NCBI RefSeq assembly: GCF_005877905.1 | Contig: NZ_SWDV01000025.1 | Span: 1-64,000, forward strand | Source of the DNA: Pseudomonas nicosulfuronedens | GTDB lineage: Bacteria > Pseudomonadota > Gammaproteobacteria > Pseudomonadales > Pseudomonadaceae | DNA length: 64,000 nt | Direction of reading: 5' to 3' | Translations under genes and position numbers: made by a program | Shown: positions 1 through 9,282 of the stretch, in pieces | How positions within the stretch are numbered: the first letter of the stretch is position 1 | Layout: each line of letters begins with the position of its first letter | Notes under the pieces: generated by a model | Database searches by the model: none | What the model was told of the DNA's origin: nothing | Seen by the model: only the letters and a program-made list of their open reading frames with translations

Positions 1-84
1 GTGTCCTGTGGCTCTTCAGGTGCCGGCTCGTGGCGTCTGTAGTGGCTTGTTGTCTGGGTTGATAACAAATTGGCGCGAAAAATC

Positions 85-100
85 TGGCAACTTTATCGCT
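85..100 (+). promoter_or_regulatory. Candidate sigma-54 (RpoN) -24/-12 promoter for the minor pilin operon
   Basis: The 16-base string TGGCAACTTTATCGCT has GG and GC dinucleotides at the ten-base spacing required for a -24/-12 element. It deviates from the consensus only in less conserved positions. It would start transcription near 112, leaving an untranslated leader of about 115 bases before pilE. The surrounding 200 bases are AT-rich compared with the rest of the window. Major pilin genes in Pseudomonas are RpoN/PilR-dependent, but the minor pilin operon of P. aeruginosa is known mainly for AlgR control, so RpoN use here is an inference from one motif. Confidence 0.4.
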
Positions 101-225
101 AACTATTTTTGTATATGGCGAGTCGTTGTCGACGACCGGTATTGAATTATCGAGTGGGTGGGGTGGCGATTCGCCATTTAACTAATAGAGTCTTTTTAAA
201 GACCCCGGAAAAGAGAGTCTCGACA

Positions 226-615
226 ATGCCTGTCAGTTCCCGCGGTTTTACCCTGATCGAGTTGATGGTGGTGGCGGCGATAGTTGCGATCCTCGCGGCT
301 ATTGCTTATCCCAGCTATCAGCAGTACGTCATCCGCGGAAAACGGTCCGCAGCCCAGGCGCAGATGATGGACATTGCCAATCGCCAGCAGCAGTACCTGC
401 TCGCCAACCGGGTCTATGCCAGCAAAAGCCAGCTGGAGAGCGGTGGCTACGCCTTGCCCAGCGAGGTATCGAGCAACTACGGCTACGACGTCACGGTGGT
501 CAGTGGCACTCCGCCGACCTTCACCATCACCTTCACCCCGAGCGGCGCACAGGCCAGCGACGGCAACCTGACCCTCAGCAGCGACGGCAGCAGGACGCCG
601 TCGGCCAAGTGGTGA
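226..615 (+). CDS. pilE: Type IV pilus minor pilin PilE
   Basis: This 129-residue type IV prepilin is a minor subunit thought to sit in the pilus-tip priming complex with PilV, PilW, PilX and PilY1. The class III signal is clear: a short leader, cleavage predicted after Gly7, Phe at mature +1, Glu at mature +5, then a hydrophobic helix and the AYPSYQQYV segment typical of PilE/PilA proteins. I chose ATG 226 because it gives a normal seven-residue leader; the open frame extends back to 109 but would put an implausible 39-residue charged extension before it. The stop lies 5 bases before the pilV ATG. No pair of C-terminal cysteines is visible, unlike many major pilins, which supports a minor pilin role. 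It could be named differently in other schemes (a general PilE/ComP-type pilin). Confidence 0.8.
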   Translation: MPVSSRGFTLIELMVVAAIVAILAAIAYPSYQQYVIRGKRSAAQAQMMDIANRQQQYLLANRVYASKSQLESGGYALPSEVSSNYGYDVTVVSGTPPTFTITFTPSGAQASDGNLTLSSDGSRTPSAKW

Positions 616-620
616 TCGCC

Positions 621-1172
621 ATGATGACCTCTCGCCAGAGCGGTGTGACCCTGATCGAGTTGTTGATCAGCATTCTGATCATTTCCCTCGGACTGCTGGG
701 CCTGGCCAAGTTGCAGATGCGCATGCAGCTGTCAGACATGGAGTCCTACCAGCGCGCGCAGGCGCTGCTGCTGCTCAACGACATTTCCAGTCGGATGACG
801 GCCAATCCCAACAACGCATCCGGTTATGTCACCGGCGCTTCTTCGCCGGTTGGCTCGGGTATGACCTGCTCGACCACCACCGGCACCCGTCAGCAGGCGG
901 ATATCGCTGACTGGTGCAACAGCCTGCAGGGCGCAGCGGAGGTCGGCGGTGGCAACGTCAAGGCTGGCGCCATGCTGGGCGGGCGCGGCTGCATCCAGTC
1001 GCTGGGCAGCAATCAGTACATGATCACCGTCGCCTGGCAGGGGATGAGCCCGGTTTCGGCGCCGCCCTCCAGCGTGGCGTGCGGCACGGGAAGCTACGAC
1101 GGCAGCTCCGGCTGCAGCAACGATCTGTGCCGCCGCGTGGTGACCACGGTCGTGCGGGTGGCCACCCTATGA
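621..1172 (+). CDS. pilV: Type IV pilus minor pilin PilV
   Basis: This 183-residue prepilin-like protein has the leader MMTSRQSG followed by VTLIELL. Cleavage is predicted after Gly8, with Glu at mature +5, then a hydrophobic helix (LLISILIISLGLLGLAKLQ). The pattern of long helix, M-rich stretch and Cys-containing C-terminal domain is typical of PilV, which with PilW, PilX, FimU and PilE forms the priming complex in the inner membrane. ATG 621 is preferred over the two GTG codons at 609 and 612, which lie inside the pilE 3' end and would lengthen the leader. The stop overlaps the pilW start (ATGA), so translation is probably coupled. Confidence 0.8.
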   Translation: MMTSRQSGVTLIELLISILIISLGLLGLAKLQMRMQLSDMESYQRAQALLLLNDISSRMTANPNNASGYVTGASSPVGSGMTCSTTTGTRQQADIADWCNSLQGAAEVGGGNVKAGAMLGGRGCIQSLGSNQYMITVAWQGMSPVSAPPSSVACGTGSYDGSSGCSNDLCRRVVTTVVRVATL

Positions 1173-2299
1173 GTCGCGCCAGCAACCAGCAGGGGTTCAC
1201 GCTGGTGGAGCTGATGGTCGCCGTCACCATCGGCTTGATCATCATGGCGGGGGTCCTGTCGCTCTACCTGAACCTGAGCCGTACCAATGACGACATGGCC
1301 AAGACCAATGCCCTGATCGAGAACGGCCGGTTCGCGGTCGGGTTGATGCAGGAGGACTTCGCCCATGCCGGTTTCTGGAATGGCTACGTCCCGCAGTTCG
1401 ACGACCTCACGGTGACTGGCATTCCCGGGGACGTGCCGACTGCCCTGGCGCCGGTCTGTTCGGACTTCTCCACCTGGACTGAGGCGGACAAGCTCAATGC
1501 TGTGGGCATCGTCGTGCAGACCTATTCGGCGGTACCCGCGGGCTGCTCGGGGATCGTTTCGGACCTGGCGGCGAATTCCGATGTGGTGGTGATTCGCCAC
1601 GCAGAGAACTGTGTGCCCGGCGTCGGTACCTGCGAAGCGCTGACCGCTGGCAAGGTGTATTTCCAGGCGTCCTTCTGCGACACCGATGCGGGCCCCACAA
1701 CCCCTAATCCCTTTGTACTCGCGACATCCGGCTTCACCTTGCGCAAACGCGACTGCACGACCCTGGGCGAGCGCCGCAAATTCGTCAGCAACGTCTATTA
1801 CGTGCGCACCTATGCCGTGAGCGCTGGGGACGGGATTCCCACCTTGATGCGCGCTCAGTTCGACTCATCCGGTGGCGCGACGCCGACCAATGGTCTGCAG
1901 GCAGCCGTGCCGCTGATCGAGGGTGTCGAATCTTTCCGGGTCGAACTGGGGCTCGACACCATCAGCGATTCCGGCGCAGCGGTGAACTATGCGCAGGGTG
2001 TGTCCTGGGCGGACAACAGCACCAAGACCTCGCCCACCAACCGAGGCGACGGCTCTCCGGACGGCAGCTTCGTTCACTGCGGCCCGGCTTCCTGCACCGC
2101 AGCCCAGCTGGTCAACGTCGTGGAGGCGCGTCTCTACGTCGTGGCGCGCAGCCGCACACCAACGCCGGGTTACAGCTCCGACAAGACCTATGCCCTCGGC
2201 TCGGCCACTCTCGGCCCCTACACCGATGGCTACAAACGGCACCTGTTCACCTCCAGCGCCACGCTGGTGAACGTATCCCGGCGGAGGCAGACGCCATGA
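1169..2299 (+). CDS. pilW: Type IV pilus minor pilin PilW
   Basis: This 376-residue protein begins MSRASNQQG|FTLVELMV. It has a predicted prepilin peptidase cut after Gly9, Glu at mature +5 and one hydrophobic N-terminal helix. Its length, far above a normal pilin, and the large Cys-containing periplasmic domain fit PilW, the bridging subunit that joins PilX/PilY1 to the other minor pilins. The frame extends upstream to 914 inside pilV, but only ATG 1169 places the class III signal at the N-terminus. It overlaps both neighbours by 4 bases (ATGA), the signature of a tightly coupled operon. Confidence 0.85.
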   Translation: MSRASNQQGFTLVELMVAVTIGLIIMAGVLSLYLNLSRTNDDMAKTNALIENGRFAVGLMQEDFAHAGFWNGYVPQFDDLTVTGIPGDVPTALAPVCSDFSTWTEADKLNAVGIVVQTYSAVPAGCSGIVSDLAANSDVVVIRHAENCVPGVGTCEALTAGKVYFQASFCDTDAGPTTPNPFVLATSGFTLRKRDCTTLGERRKFVSNVYYVRTYAVSAGDGIPTLMRAQFDSSGGATPTNGLQAAVPLIEGVESFRVELGLDTISDSGAAVNYAQGVSWADNSTKTSPTNRGDGSPDGSFVHCGPASCTAAQLVNVVEARLYVVARSRTPTPGYSSDKTYALGSATLGPYTDGYKRHLFTSSATLVNVSRRRQTP

Positions 2300-2784
2300 A
2301 AACGCACCGCAGTATGAGAAGCCAGCAGGGCGCAACCCTGGTGGTCACCCTGGTGATGTTGCTGATGCTGATGCTGATGGTGGGCAGCTCCTACACCCTC
2401 AGCGGCACCAATTTGAAGGCTGTGGGCAACATGCAGTTCCGCAACGAGGCGATCGCCTCCGCCAATATCGGTATCGAGCGGGTGTTGGGGTCGGCGTTCA
2501 CCACCTCACCGACGGCGGAGCAGCTCAACGTCGACATCAACAATGACGGCACCACCGACTATCAGGTGTCGATGACGGCGCCGATTTGCCTGAGCGCCAA
2601 GCAGGGCGCCGGGTCTTCTCTCTGCGGCAAGCAGACCCAGAGCATGTGCAGCCAGGACTGGAACACCGTCTGGGAGCTCAACGCGACCGTGACCGATGCC
2701 GTGACCGGGACGGCTGTGAAGGTACGGTCGGGCGTGCGCGTGCAACTCACCGATACGCAGAAGCAGACCGTGTGCGGAGCATGA
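2296..2784 (+). CDS. pilX: Type IV pilus assembly protein PilX
   Basis: This 162-residue protein starts with a basic leader and a cut site after Gly12 (SQQG|ATLVV), then a strongly hydrophobic Leu/Met-rich helix. The usual Glu at mature +5 is replaced by Val. The known PilX family also lacks this Glu, which fits its placement at the very tip of the priming complex. Later cysteines (CLSAK, LCGK, MCSQD, VCGA) resemble the disulfide-bearing C-terminal domain of PilX. The start overlaps pilW by ATGA, and the stop overlaps the pilY1 start at 2781 in the same way. Confidence 0.8.
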   Translation: MKTHRSMRSQQGATLVVTLVMLLMLMLMVGSSYTLSGTNLKAVGNMQFRNEAIASANIGIERVLGSAFTTSPTAEQLNVDINNDGTTDYQVSMTAPICLSAKQGAGSSLCGKQTQSMCSQDWNTVWELNATVTDAVTGTAVKVRSGVRVQLTDTQKQTVCGA

Positions 2785-5700
2785 CGATGAAGACTCAGGG
2801 CAGTTTCATGATCCTCCGGCGTGCGCTGGCTTCGTGCGTGCTGTGCCTCGGTTCGTTCGCGGCCTTGGCCGAAGACATCGACCTGTTCGTTGGCACGCCG
2901 CCGAATTCGACGGATGCGCCGAACGTACTGATCATTCTCGACAACACCGCCAACTGGAACACAGCGTTCGACAATGAAAAGTCGGCGCTGGTGTCGGTGA
3001 TCAATGGCCTGACCGCGAACAAGTTCCGTGTCGGCCTGATGATGTTCACCGAGACGGGCGGCGGCGATAAGGGCAACGACGGGGCTTATGTCCGGGCTGC
3101 CATCCGCCTGTTCGATGCGACGAACAAGACCAAGTACCAGGCGCTGGTGAACAGCCTCGACGTGGGAGGCGACAAGTCCAATGGCGGCAAGATCAGCAAG
3201 GCGATGGAGGAGGCCTGGCTTTACTACTCGGCCAGTGCGCCCTATTCGGGCAACAAGAAAGTGAAGACCGACTACGCGGGCAACGCTTCGGGCACAGCAT
3301 CCTCCAACGGCGTCTACGCCCTCGCGGGAAACGCGCTGCCGTCGAAGGATGGCACGCCCTACGTCACCCCCATCGTCGCCGGCTGCGCGAAGAATTTCAT
3401 CATCTACATCAGTAACGGTGCAGCGCAGGACAACACCAACGACGTCAACCAGGCCACCGGTGCGCTGACCGCCGCGGGAGGCAATACCACGGCGATCCCG
3501 ATTTCCCCCAGTGGCTCGCAGGACAACGTGGCCGACGAGTGGGCGCGCTTCATGAAGAAGAGCAGTCTCGCCATCACCACCTATACCGTGGATATCAACA
3601 AGGTCACCACGGGCCAGGGACCGGGCTGGACCGCTTTGCTCAAGAGCATGGCCAACGTCAGCAGCGGCAAGTACTTCGACGTGACCGCCAGTGGCACCCA
3701 GATCGCCGACGCGCTGAACGCCATCTTCTCCGAGATCCAGGCCACCAACAGCGTATTCGCCTCGGTGACCTTGCCGGTCAGCGTCAACACGCAGAGCACC
3801 TACCTGAATCAGGTGTTCGTCGGGATGTTCCGGCCGGATACCGACTCCTTCCCACGCTGGCCCGGCAACCTCAAGCAGTACAAGCTGGGCATGGTGGGCG
3901 GGGCGCTGAAAACGGTGGATGCCGACGACAGGAGCGCCATCAACAGCAGTACCGGCTTCATCACCGAATGCGCGCGCAGCTTCTGGACGCCCAGCACGAC
4001 CGACAACTACTGGGCGTTCAAGCCGCAAGGCGGGTGCCTCACGGTCACCGGCGCCGATGCATCCAACTACCCGGATGGCAACATCGTCGAGAAGGGCGCG
4101 CAGGCCTATCGCCTGCGCCAGGGTGGCACGCGGACTGTGAAGACCTGCGCCGCCAGCGGTTGCACCACCCTGACCAACTTCAACACTGCCAACGGCACCG
4201 CTATCGGGCTGCTGGGGACGGCAAACACCACCGAGCGCGACACGCTGATCAACTGGGCGCGGGGTGACGACAACCAGGACGAAAACACCAACGCCAACCT
4301 GACGGAAGTGCGCGCTTCGGTGCATGGTGACGTGGTGCACTCGCGCCCGGCGGCGATCAACTACGGGACAGCGGCCTCGCCGCAGGTAGTCGTCTACTAC
4401 GGGGGCAACGATGGCCTGTTGCGGGCGGTGAACGGCAACCGTACCGCAGCCATTGGCTCGGTGCCGGCTGGCAACGAGATATGGTCGTTCATGCCGCCTG
4501 AGTTCTACCCCAACATCAAGCGGCTGCGCGACAACAGCGTGACCATCGCCTTCCCCGGCCATACCACGGGTACGCCGACTCCGCAGCCCAAAGCCTACGG
4601 AATGGATGGCTCGGTCACCACGGTCCTGCAGGGCACCAGCACCTGGATCTACGCGGCCATGCGCCGTGGCGGCCGCGCCTTGTATGCCTTCGATGTCACC
4701 ACGCTGGCCAGTCCCAGCCTGAAATGGAAGATCGGCTGCCCTAACCTGGCCAACGATACCGGCTGCTCCACGGGCTACAGCGACATCGGGCAGACCTGGG
4801 CCACGCCGACGACCTTCAAGGCAGCCGGCTATGGCAGTGGCGTCTCGACCATACTCGCGATGGGGGTGGGTATGACGCCTGCGAGGACGGTGACCCGAAC
4901 ACCTGTACCTCATCGTCCAAAGGTAATCGGATCTATATGATCGACGCCGACACGGGGGCCGCGCTGAGGACCTTCACCACAGACCGCGGCGTCGTTGGCG
5001 ACGTGACCATGGTGGCCAACAGCAGCGGCCAGGCTGTCTACGGCTATGCCGCCGACCTGGGGGGCAACGTCTACCGGATTTCCGGGGCAGACGCCGTTTC
5101 GCCCATCGGAACGACTGTGCCGGCGAACTGGACCATCACCAAGATCGCCGCGCTGGGCTGCAACTCGGCCTCCAGTTGCACGGCGAACCGCAAGTTCCTC
5201 TATGGTCCCGAGGTTGCGGTCAGCAACGGGCAGTACGTCATCCTGCTCGGCTCCGGAGATCGCGAGAAACCGTTGCTCAGCTATACCTCGGCCGCGAGCG
5301 TGGCGAATCGCTTCTACACCCTGCGTGACAACCCGACCGACTCGACCTGGCTGACTTCCGAGAACGCCACCTGCGGCGCCAACGTGATCTGCAATGCGTC
5401 GCTGCTCGCCATCACCAGCACGGCCAACCCGAGCGATGCAGACCTTGCCGCCCACCCGAAGGGCTGGTACCTGGGCCTGGCATCGACCGAACAGGTGGTG
5501 ACGTCAGCCCTGCTGCTGTTCGACACCATCATCTTCAGCACCCACACACCGCAGGTCGCCAGCACGACCAGCTGTGTCGGTCTCGGCACCGCGCGCAACT
5601 ACAACATCAACTACCTGAATGCCTCTGCGCCCGGCGATCGCTTCCAGGTGATTGCCGGCGGCGGATTGCCGCCCTCGCCGGTGGCCGGGGTCGTGGTGCT

Positions 5701-5839
5701 CGATGACGGCACGCAGAAACCCTTCATCATCGGCGGCGGCACTTGCGCCACCGATTCGTCGCTGCAGGGCTGCGAAGCGGTGCCGCCGTCTTCCGGGACC
5801 CGGCCGAAATCCTGGGTGTTCTGGGACATCGAACGATAG
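2781..5839 (+). pseudogene. pilY1: pilY1, pilus tip adhesin, interrupted by an apparent 1-base deletion
   Basis: PilY1 is the large tip protein that modulates pilus extension, adhesion and surface sensing. The N-terminal part has a signal peptide (cut after about ALA, residue 30) and a weak von Willebrand A-like fold whose metal site is degenerate (LDNTAN instead of DxSxS). The C-terminal part has the conserved GDVVHSRP motif and beta-propeller repeats. An RGD tripeptide lies at 4260-4268, directly before an Asp/Asn-rich segment (DDNQDENTN) that resembles a calcium loop. The frame opened at ATG 2781 ends at 4940. The rest of the protein continues in the -1 frame from 4862 to 5839, starting with the family motif GGGYDACEDGD. 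The break lies in the G run 4862-4866: five G are present, and six would restore one frame of about 1019 residues. The downstream part has no ribosome binding site of its own. The break may be a sequencing error, a real mutation or a phase-variable tract. Confidence 0.85.
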
Positions 5840-5851
5840 GAGGACCGCGCC

Positions 5852-6352
5852 ATGAACGCAGTTTCCCGGCGTGCAACCAGCGGTTTCACCCTGCTGGAGC
5901 TGATGGTCAGCCTGGCGGTGCTGGCAATCCTGGTGGGCATCGCCGTGCCGTCGCTGAGCGAAGCCACCCTGGCCAGCAAGCTCAAGGCCAGCGCCAACGA
6001 TCTGGTGGCGGGTGTGGCGATGGGGCGCAGCGAAGCGATCAAACGCAATGCGGTGACCAGCCTGTGCGTCTCCAGCGATGGAGCCAGTTGCGGTTCGGGC
6101 GGCTGGGAGCAGGGCTGGATCGTCATTTCCGGCTCCACCGTGATCCAGAAACATCCCGCCGCCCCGACGGGGTTCAAGGTCACTTCCAGTGTCGCCAAGA
6201 TCGACTTCCAGCCCAGCGGTGTGGGCAATACCCAGGCAAGCGTCACCGTCTGCCGCTCCGCGCCCACGGCTGGCGCCCAGGAACGGGTGGTGAATGTCAG
6301 TGCCACCGGGCGCGCCTACGTCAGCAAGACCGCCACAGGTAGCTGTTCCTGA
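5852..6352 (+). CDS. GspH/FimT-family pseudopilin (FimT or FimU-like)
   Basis: This 166-residue prepilin-like protein has its cut site after Gly11 (TSG|FTLLELMV), Glu at mature +5, a hydrophobic helix, then the GspH/FimT domain pattern (MGRSEAIKRNAVTSLC, GGWEQGWIV). FimU is the minor pilin that links the priming complex to the shaft; FimT binds DNA and aids uptake in some species. The sequence alone does not settle which one this is. A ribosome binding site (AGGAGG) overlaps the pilY1 stop codon 12 bases upstream. In P. aeruginosa fimU stands first in the operon; here the gene is last, so the cluster order is rearranged. Confidence 0.7.
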   Translation: MNAVSRRATSGFTLLELMVSLAVLAILVGIAVPSLSEATLASKLKASANDLVAGVAMGRSEAIKRNAVTSLCVSSDGASCGSGGWEQGWIVISGSTVIQKHPAAPTGFKVTSSVAKIDFQPSGVGNTQASVTVCRSAPTAGAQERVVNVSATGRAYVSKTATGSCS

Positions 6353-6406
6353 GGGGATGAAGGTATCCCTGTCTACACCCTGAAGGGCAAATCGCAGGCA
6401 ACAAAA

Positions 6407-6426
6407 AACCGGCCAGAGGGCCGGTT
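6407..6426 (-). terminator. Intrinsic terminator of tRNA-Leu (also faces fimT end)
   Basis: AACCGGCC pairs perfectly with GGCCGGTT across an AGAG loop. Read on the minus strand, the stem is followed by a run of T, so it best serves the tRNA gene. On the plus strand the tail (CTTCG) is weak. A second perfect 8-bp hairpin with a 2-base loop (6441-6458) lies between it and the tRNA. Confidence 0.75.
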
Positions 6427-6471
6427 CTTCGTGGGTTTCGGGACTTCCTGGGAAGTCCTGAAACGATGTGG

Positions 6472-6557
6472 TGGTGCCCCGGGAGAGACTCGAACTCTCA
6501 CTCTGTCGCCAGAAACGGATTTTGAATCCGCCGCGTCTACCATTCCGCCACCGAGGC
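6472..6557 (-). tRNA. tRNA-Leu (anticodon CAA)
   Basis: The minus strand folds as a class II tRNA of 86 bases with an encoded CCA end. The acceptor stem is GCCTCGG with CCGGGGC, with one G-T wobble. The D-loop region reads GGCGGAATGGTAGACGC, and the T-arm GTTCGAGTC motif is intact. The anticodon loop TTCAAAA (6520-6526) gives anticodon CAA at 6522-6524. A long variable arm lies between the anticodon and T arms, as expected for leucine tRNAs. It decodes UUG. Confidence 0.95.
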
Positions 6558-6568
6558 AATGGGCGCGC

Positions 6569-6597
6569 AGTATAGGGAGGCGCTCTGCGCCGGTCAA
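6569..6597 (-). promoter_or_regulatory. Sigma-70 promoter of tRNA-Leu
   Basis: On the minus strand TTGACC (6597-6592) and TATACT (6574-6569) are separated by exactly 17 bases, and a GC-rich discriminator (GCGCGCC) follows. The -10 box ends 11 bases before the mature tRNA. A GC-rich discriminator is typical of stringently controlled stable RNA promoters. Confidence 0.8.
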
Positions 6598-6607
6598 TCG
6601 GCTCGAA

Positions 6608-6636
6608 TGGTCAGAATTTGGCATTTCCAGTAAGAT
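6608..6636 (+). promoter_or_regulatory. Possible sigma-70 promoter for queA
   Basis: TGGTCA (6608-6613) and TAAGAT (6631-6636) stand 17 bases apart, 28 bases before the queA ATG. Each hexamer matches the consensus at four or five positions. It lies back to back with the tRNA-Leu promoter. Confidence 0.45.
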
Positions 6637-6663
6637 ACGCGCCCCTTCGAGAATGCTCTTCCC

Positions 6664-7707
6664 ATGCGTGTCGCTGACTTTCATTTCGACCTGCCCGAGG
6701 CGCTGATCGCCCGCCATCCGCTTCCGCAACGTAGCTCCAGCCGTCTGCTGGTGCTGGACGGACCCAGCGGCGAGCTCAGCCATCGGCAATTCGCTGACAT
6801 CCTCGGCTTCCTCAAGCCGGGTGACCTGATGGTGTTCAACAACACCCGGGTCATTCCTGCCCGTCTGTTCGGCCAGAAGGCCTCCGGTGGCAAGCTGGAA
6901 ATCCTCGTGGAGCGCGTGCTGGACAGCCATCGCGTGCTGGCCCACGTGCGCTCAAGCAAGTCGCCCAAGCCGGGATCGAAGATCCTCATCGACGGCGGCG
7001 GCGAGGCCGAGATGCTGCAGCGCCACGACGCCCTGTTCGAGCTGGGCTTCAGCGAGGACGTGCTGCCGTTGCTGGAGCGCGTCGGCCACATGCCGCTGCC
7101 GCCTTATATAGACCGTCCGGATGAAGACGCCGACCGTGAGCGCTATCAGACTGTCTATGCGGAGCGTGCCGGTGCCGTTGCCGCACCGACCGCCGGCCTG
7201 CACTTCGACGAGACGCTGCTGGAGTCGATTCGCGCCAAGGGCGTGGACACCGCGTTCGTGACCCTGCACGTCGGCGCCGGCACCTTCCAGCCGGTTCGTG
7301 TGGAGCGCATCGAAGATCACCACATGCACAACGAGTGGCTGGAAGTCAGCCAGGACGTGGTCGACGCCGTGGCCGCCTGCAAGGCGCGCGGTGGCCGCGT
7401 GGTCGCCGTCGGCACGACCAGCGTGCGTTCGCTGGAAAGCGCCGCCCGCGATGGCGTGCTCAAACCGTTCAGTGGCGACACCGATATCTTCATCTTCCCC
7501 GGGCGGCCGTTCCACGTGGTCGACGCCCTGGTCACCAACTTCCACCTGCCCGAATCCACCCTGCTGATGCTGGTCTCCGCCTTCGCCGGCTACCCCGAGA
7601 CCATGGCCGCCTACGCGGCAGCGGTGGAGCAGGGCTATCGCTTCTTCAGCTACGGCGATGCCATGTTCATCACCCGCAACCCGGCACCGCGCGGCCCCGA
7701 GGACTGA
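6664..7707 (+). CDS. queA: S-adenosylmethionine:tRNA ribosyltransferase-isomerase QueA
   Basis: QueA transfers the ribosyl part of S-adenosylmethionine to 7-aminomethyl-7-deazaguanine in tRNA, forming epoxyqueuosine at position 34 of GUN-anticodon tRNAs. The 347-residue length is that of the Pseudomonas family. Diagnostic segments are visible: [16 protein letters not shown] at the start, [34 protein letters not shown], and [18 protein letters not shown] near the C-terminus. The protein is cytoplasmic. Three bases separate its stop from the tgt start, so the two queuosine genes are one transcription unit. Confidence 0.97.
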   Translation: MRVADFHFDLPEALIARHPLPQRSSSRLLVLDGPSGELSHRQFADILGFLKPGDLMVFNNTRVIPARLFGQKASGGKLEILVERVLDSHRVLAHVRSSKSPKPGSKILIDGGGEAEMLQRHDALFELGFSEDVLPLLERVGHMPLPPYIDRPDEDADRERYQTVYAERAGAVAAPTAGLHFDETLLESIRAKGVDTAFVTLHVGAGTFQPVRVERIEDHHMHNEWLEVSQDVVDAVAACKARGGRVVAVGTTSVRSLESAARDGVLKPFSGDTDIFIFPGRPFHVVDALVTNFHLPESTLLMLVSAFAGYPETMAAYAAAVEQGYRFFSYGDAMFITRNPAPRGPED

Positions 7708-8838
<1,131 letters not shown>

Positions 8839-8876
8839 CCTTATTCATCGAAAAAGCTTTGAGACAGGAGTTTCCA

Positions 8877-9218
8877 ATGAGTTTTCTGATTCCCGCTGCC
8901 TACGCTGACGCCGCAGCTCCCGCCGCTGCTGCAGGCCCGGCCGGCACTGGCTTCGAGTGGATTTTCCTGGTCGGTTTCCTGGTCATCTTCTACCTGATGA
9001 TCTGGCGTCCCCAGGCCAAGCGCTCCAAGGAGCACAAGAACCTGCTGTCCGGCCTGCAGAAGGGCGATGAAGTCGTCACTTCCGCCGGTATCGCCGGCAA
9101 GGTGACCAAGGTCGCCGAGGACTTCGTCGTCGTCGAGGTTTCCGACAACGTCGAGCTGAAGTTCCAGAAGGCCGCGATCGCCGCGACCCTGCCGAAAGGC
9201 ACCCTGAAGGCGATCTGA
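8877..9218 (+). CDS. yajC: Sec translocon accessory subunit YajC
   Basis: YajC is a small inner-membrane protein that associates with SecDF and the SecYEG channel. The 113-residue product has a short Ala-rich N-terminus, one transmembrane helix at about residues 26-43, then the family signature IWRPQAKRSKEHKNLL and a cytosolic domain (GDEVVTSAGIAGKV). The open frame extends upstream into tgt, but ATG 8877 is preceded by a good ribosome binding site (ACAGGAG, 8865-8870) and matches the family length. It sits directly before secD and secF. Confidence 0.95.
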   Translation: MSFLIPAAYADAAAPAAAAGPAGTGFEWIFLVGFLVIFYLMIWRPQAKRSKEHKNLLSGLQKGDEVVTSAGIAGKVTKVAEDFVVVEVSDNVELKFQKAAIAATLPKGTLKAI

Positions 9219-9243
9219 TCCTCCACTTAGAAACCCAACCGAC

Positions 9244-9262
9244 GGGGCGCAAGATGCGCCCC
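9244..9262 (+). other. Hairpin between yajC and secD
   Basis: GGGGCGC and GCGCCCC pair perfectly around AAGAT. No T run follows, so it is not a standard terminator. It may be a processing or stability element that sets the ratio of YajC to SecD. Confidence 0.4.
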
Positions 9263-9282
9263 GCGTCATAACGGGCGGTGTC

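Noticed and set aside
2562..4913. 783-residue minus-strand ORF
   Set aside because: It is antisense to pilX and pilY1, with no recognisable motif and no start signal.
4937..5839. A separate gene starting at ATG 4937
   Set aside because: It has no ribosome binding site, starts inside a conserved PilY1 segment, and the frame is open back to the GGGYDACED motif at 4862, so it is the C-terminal part of pilY1.
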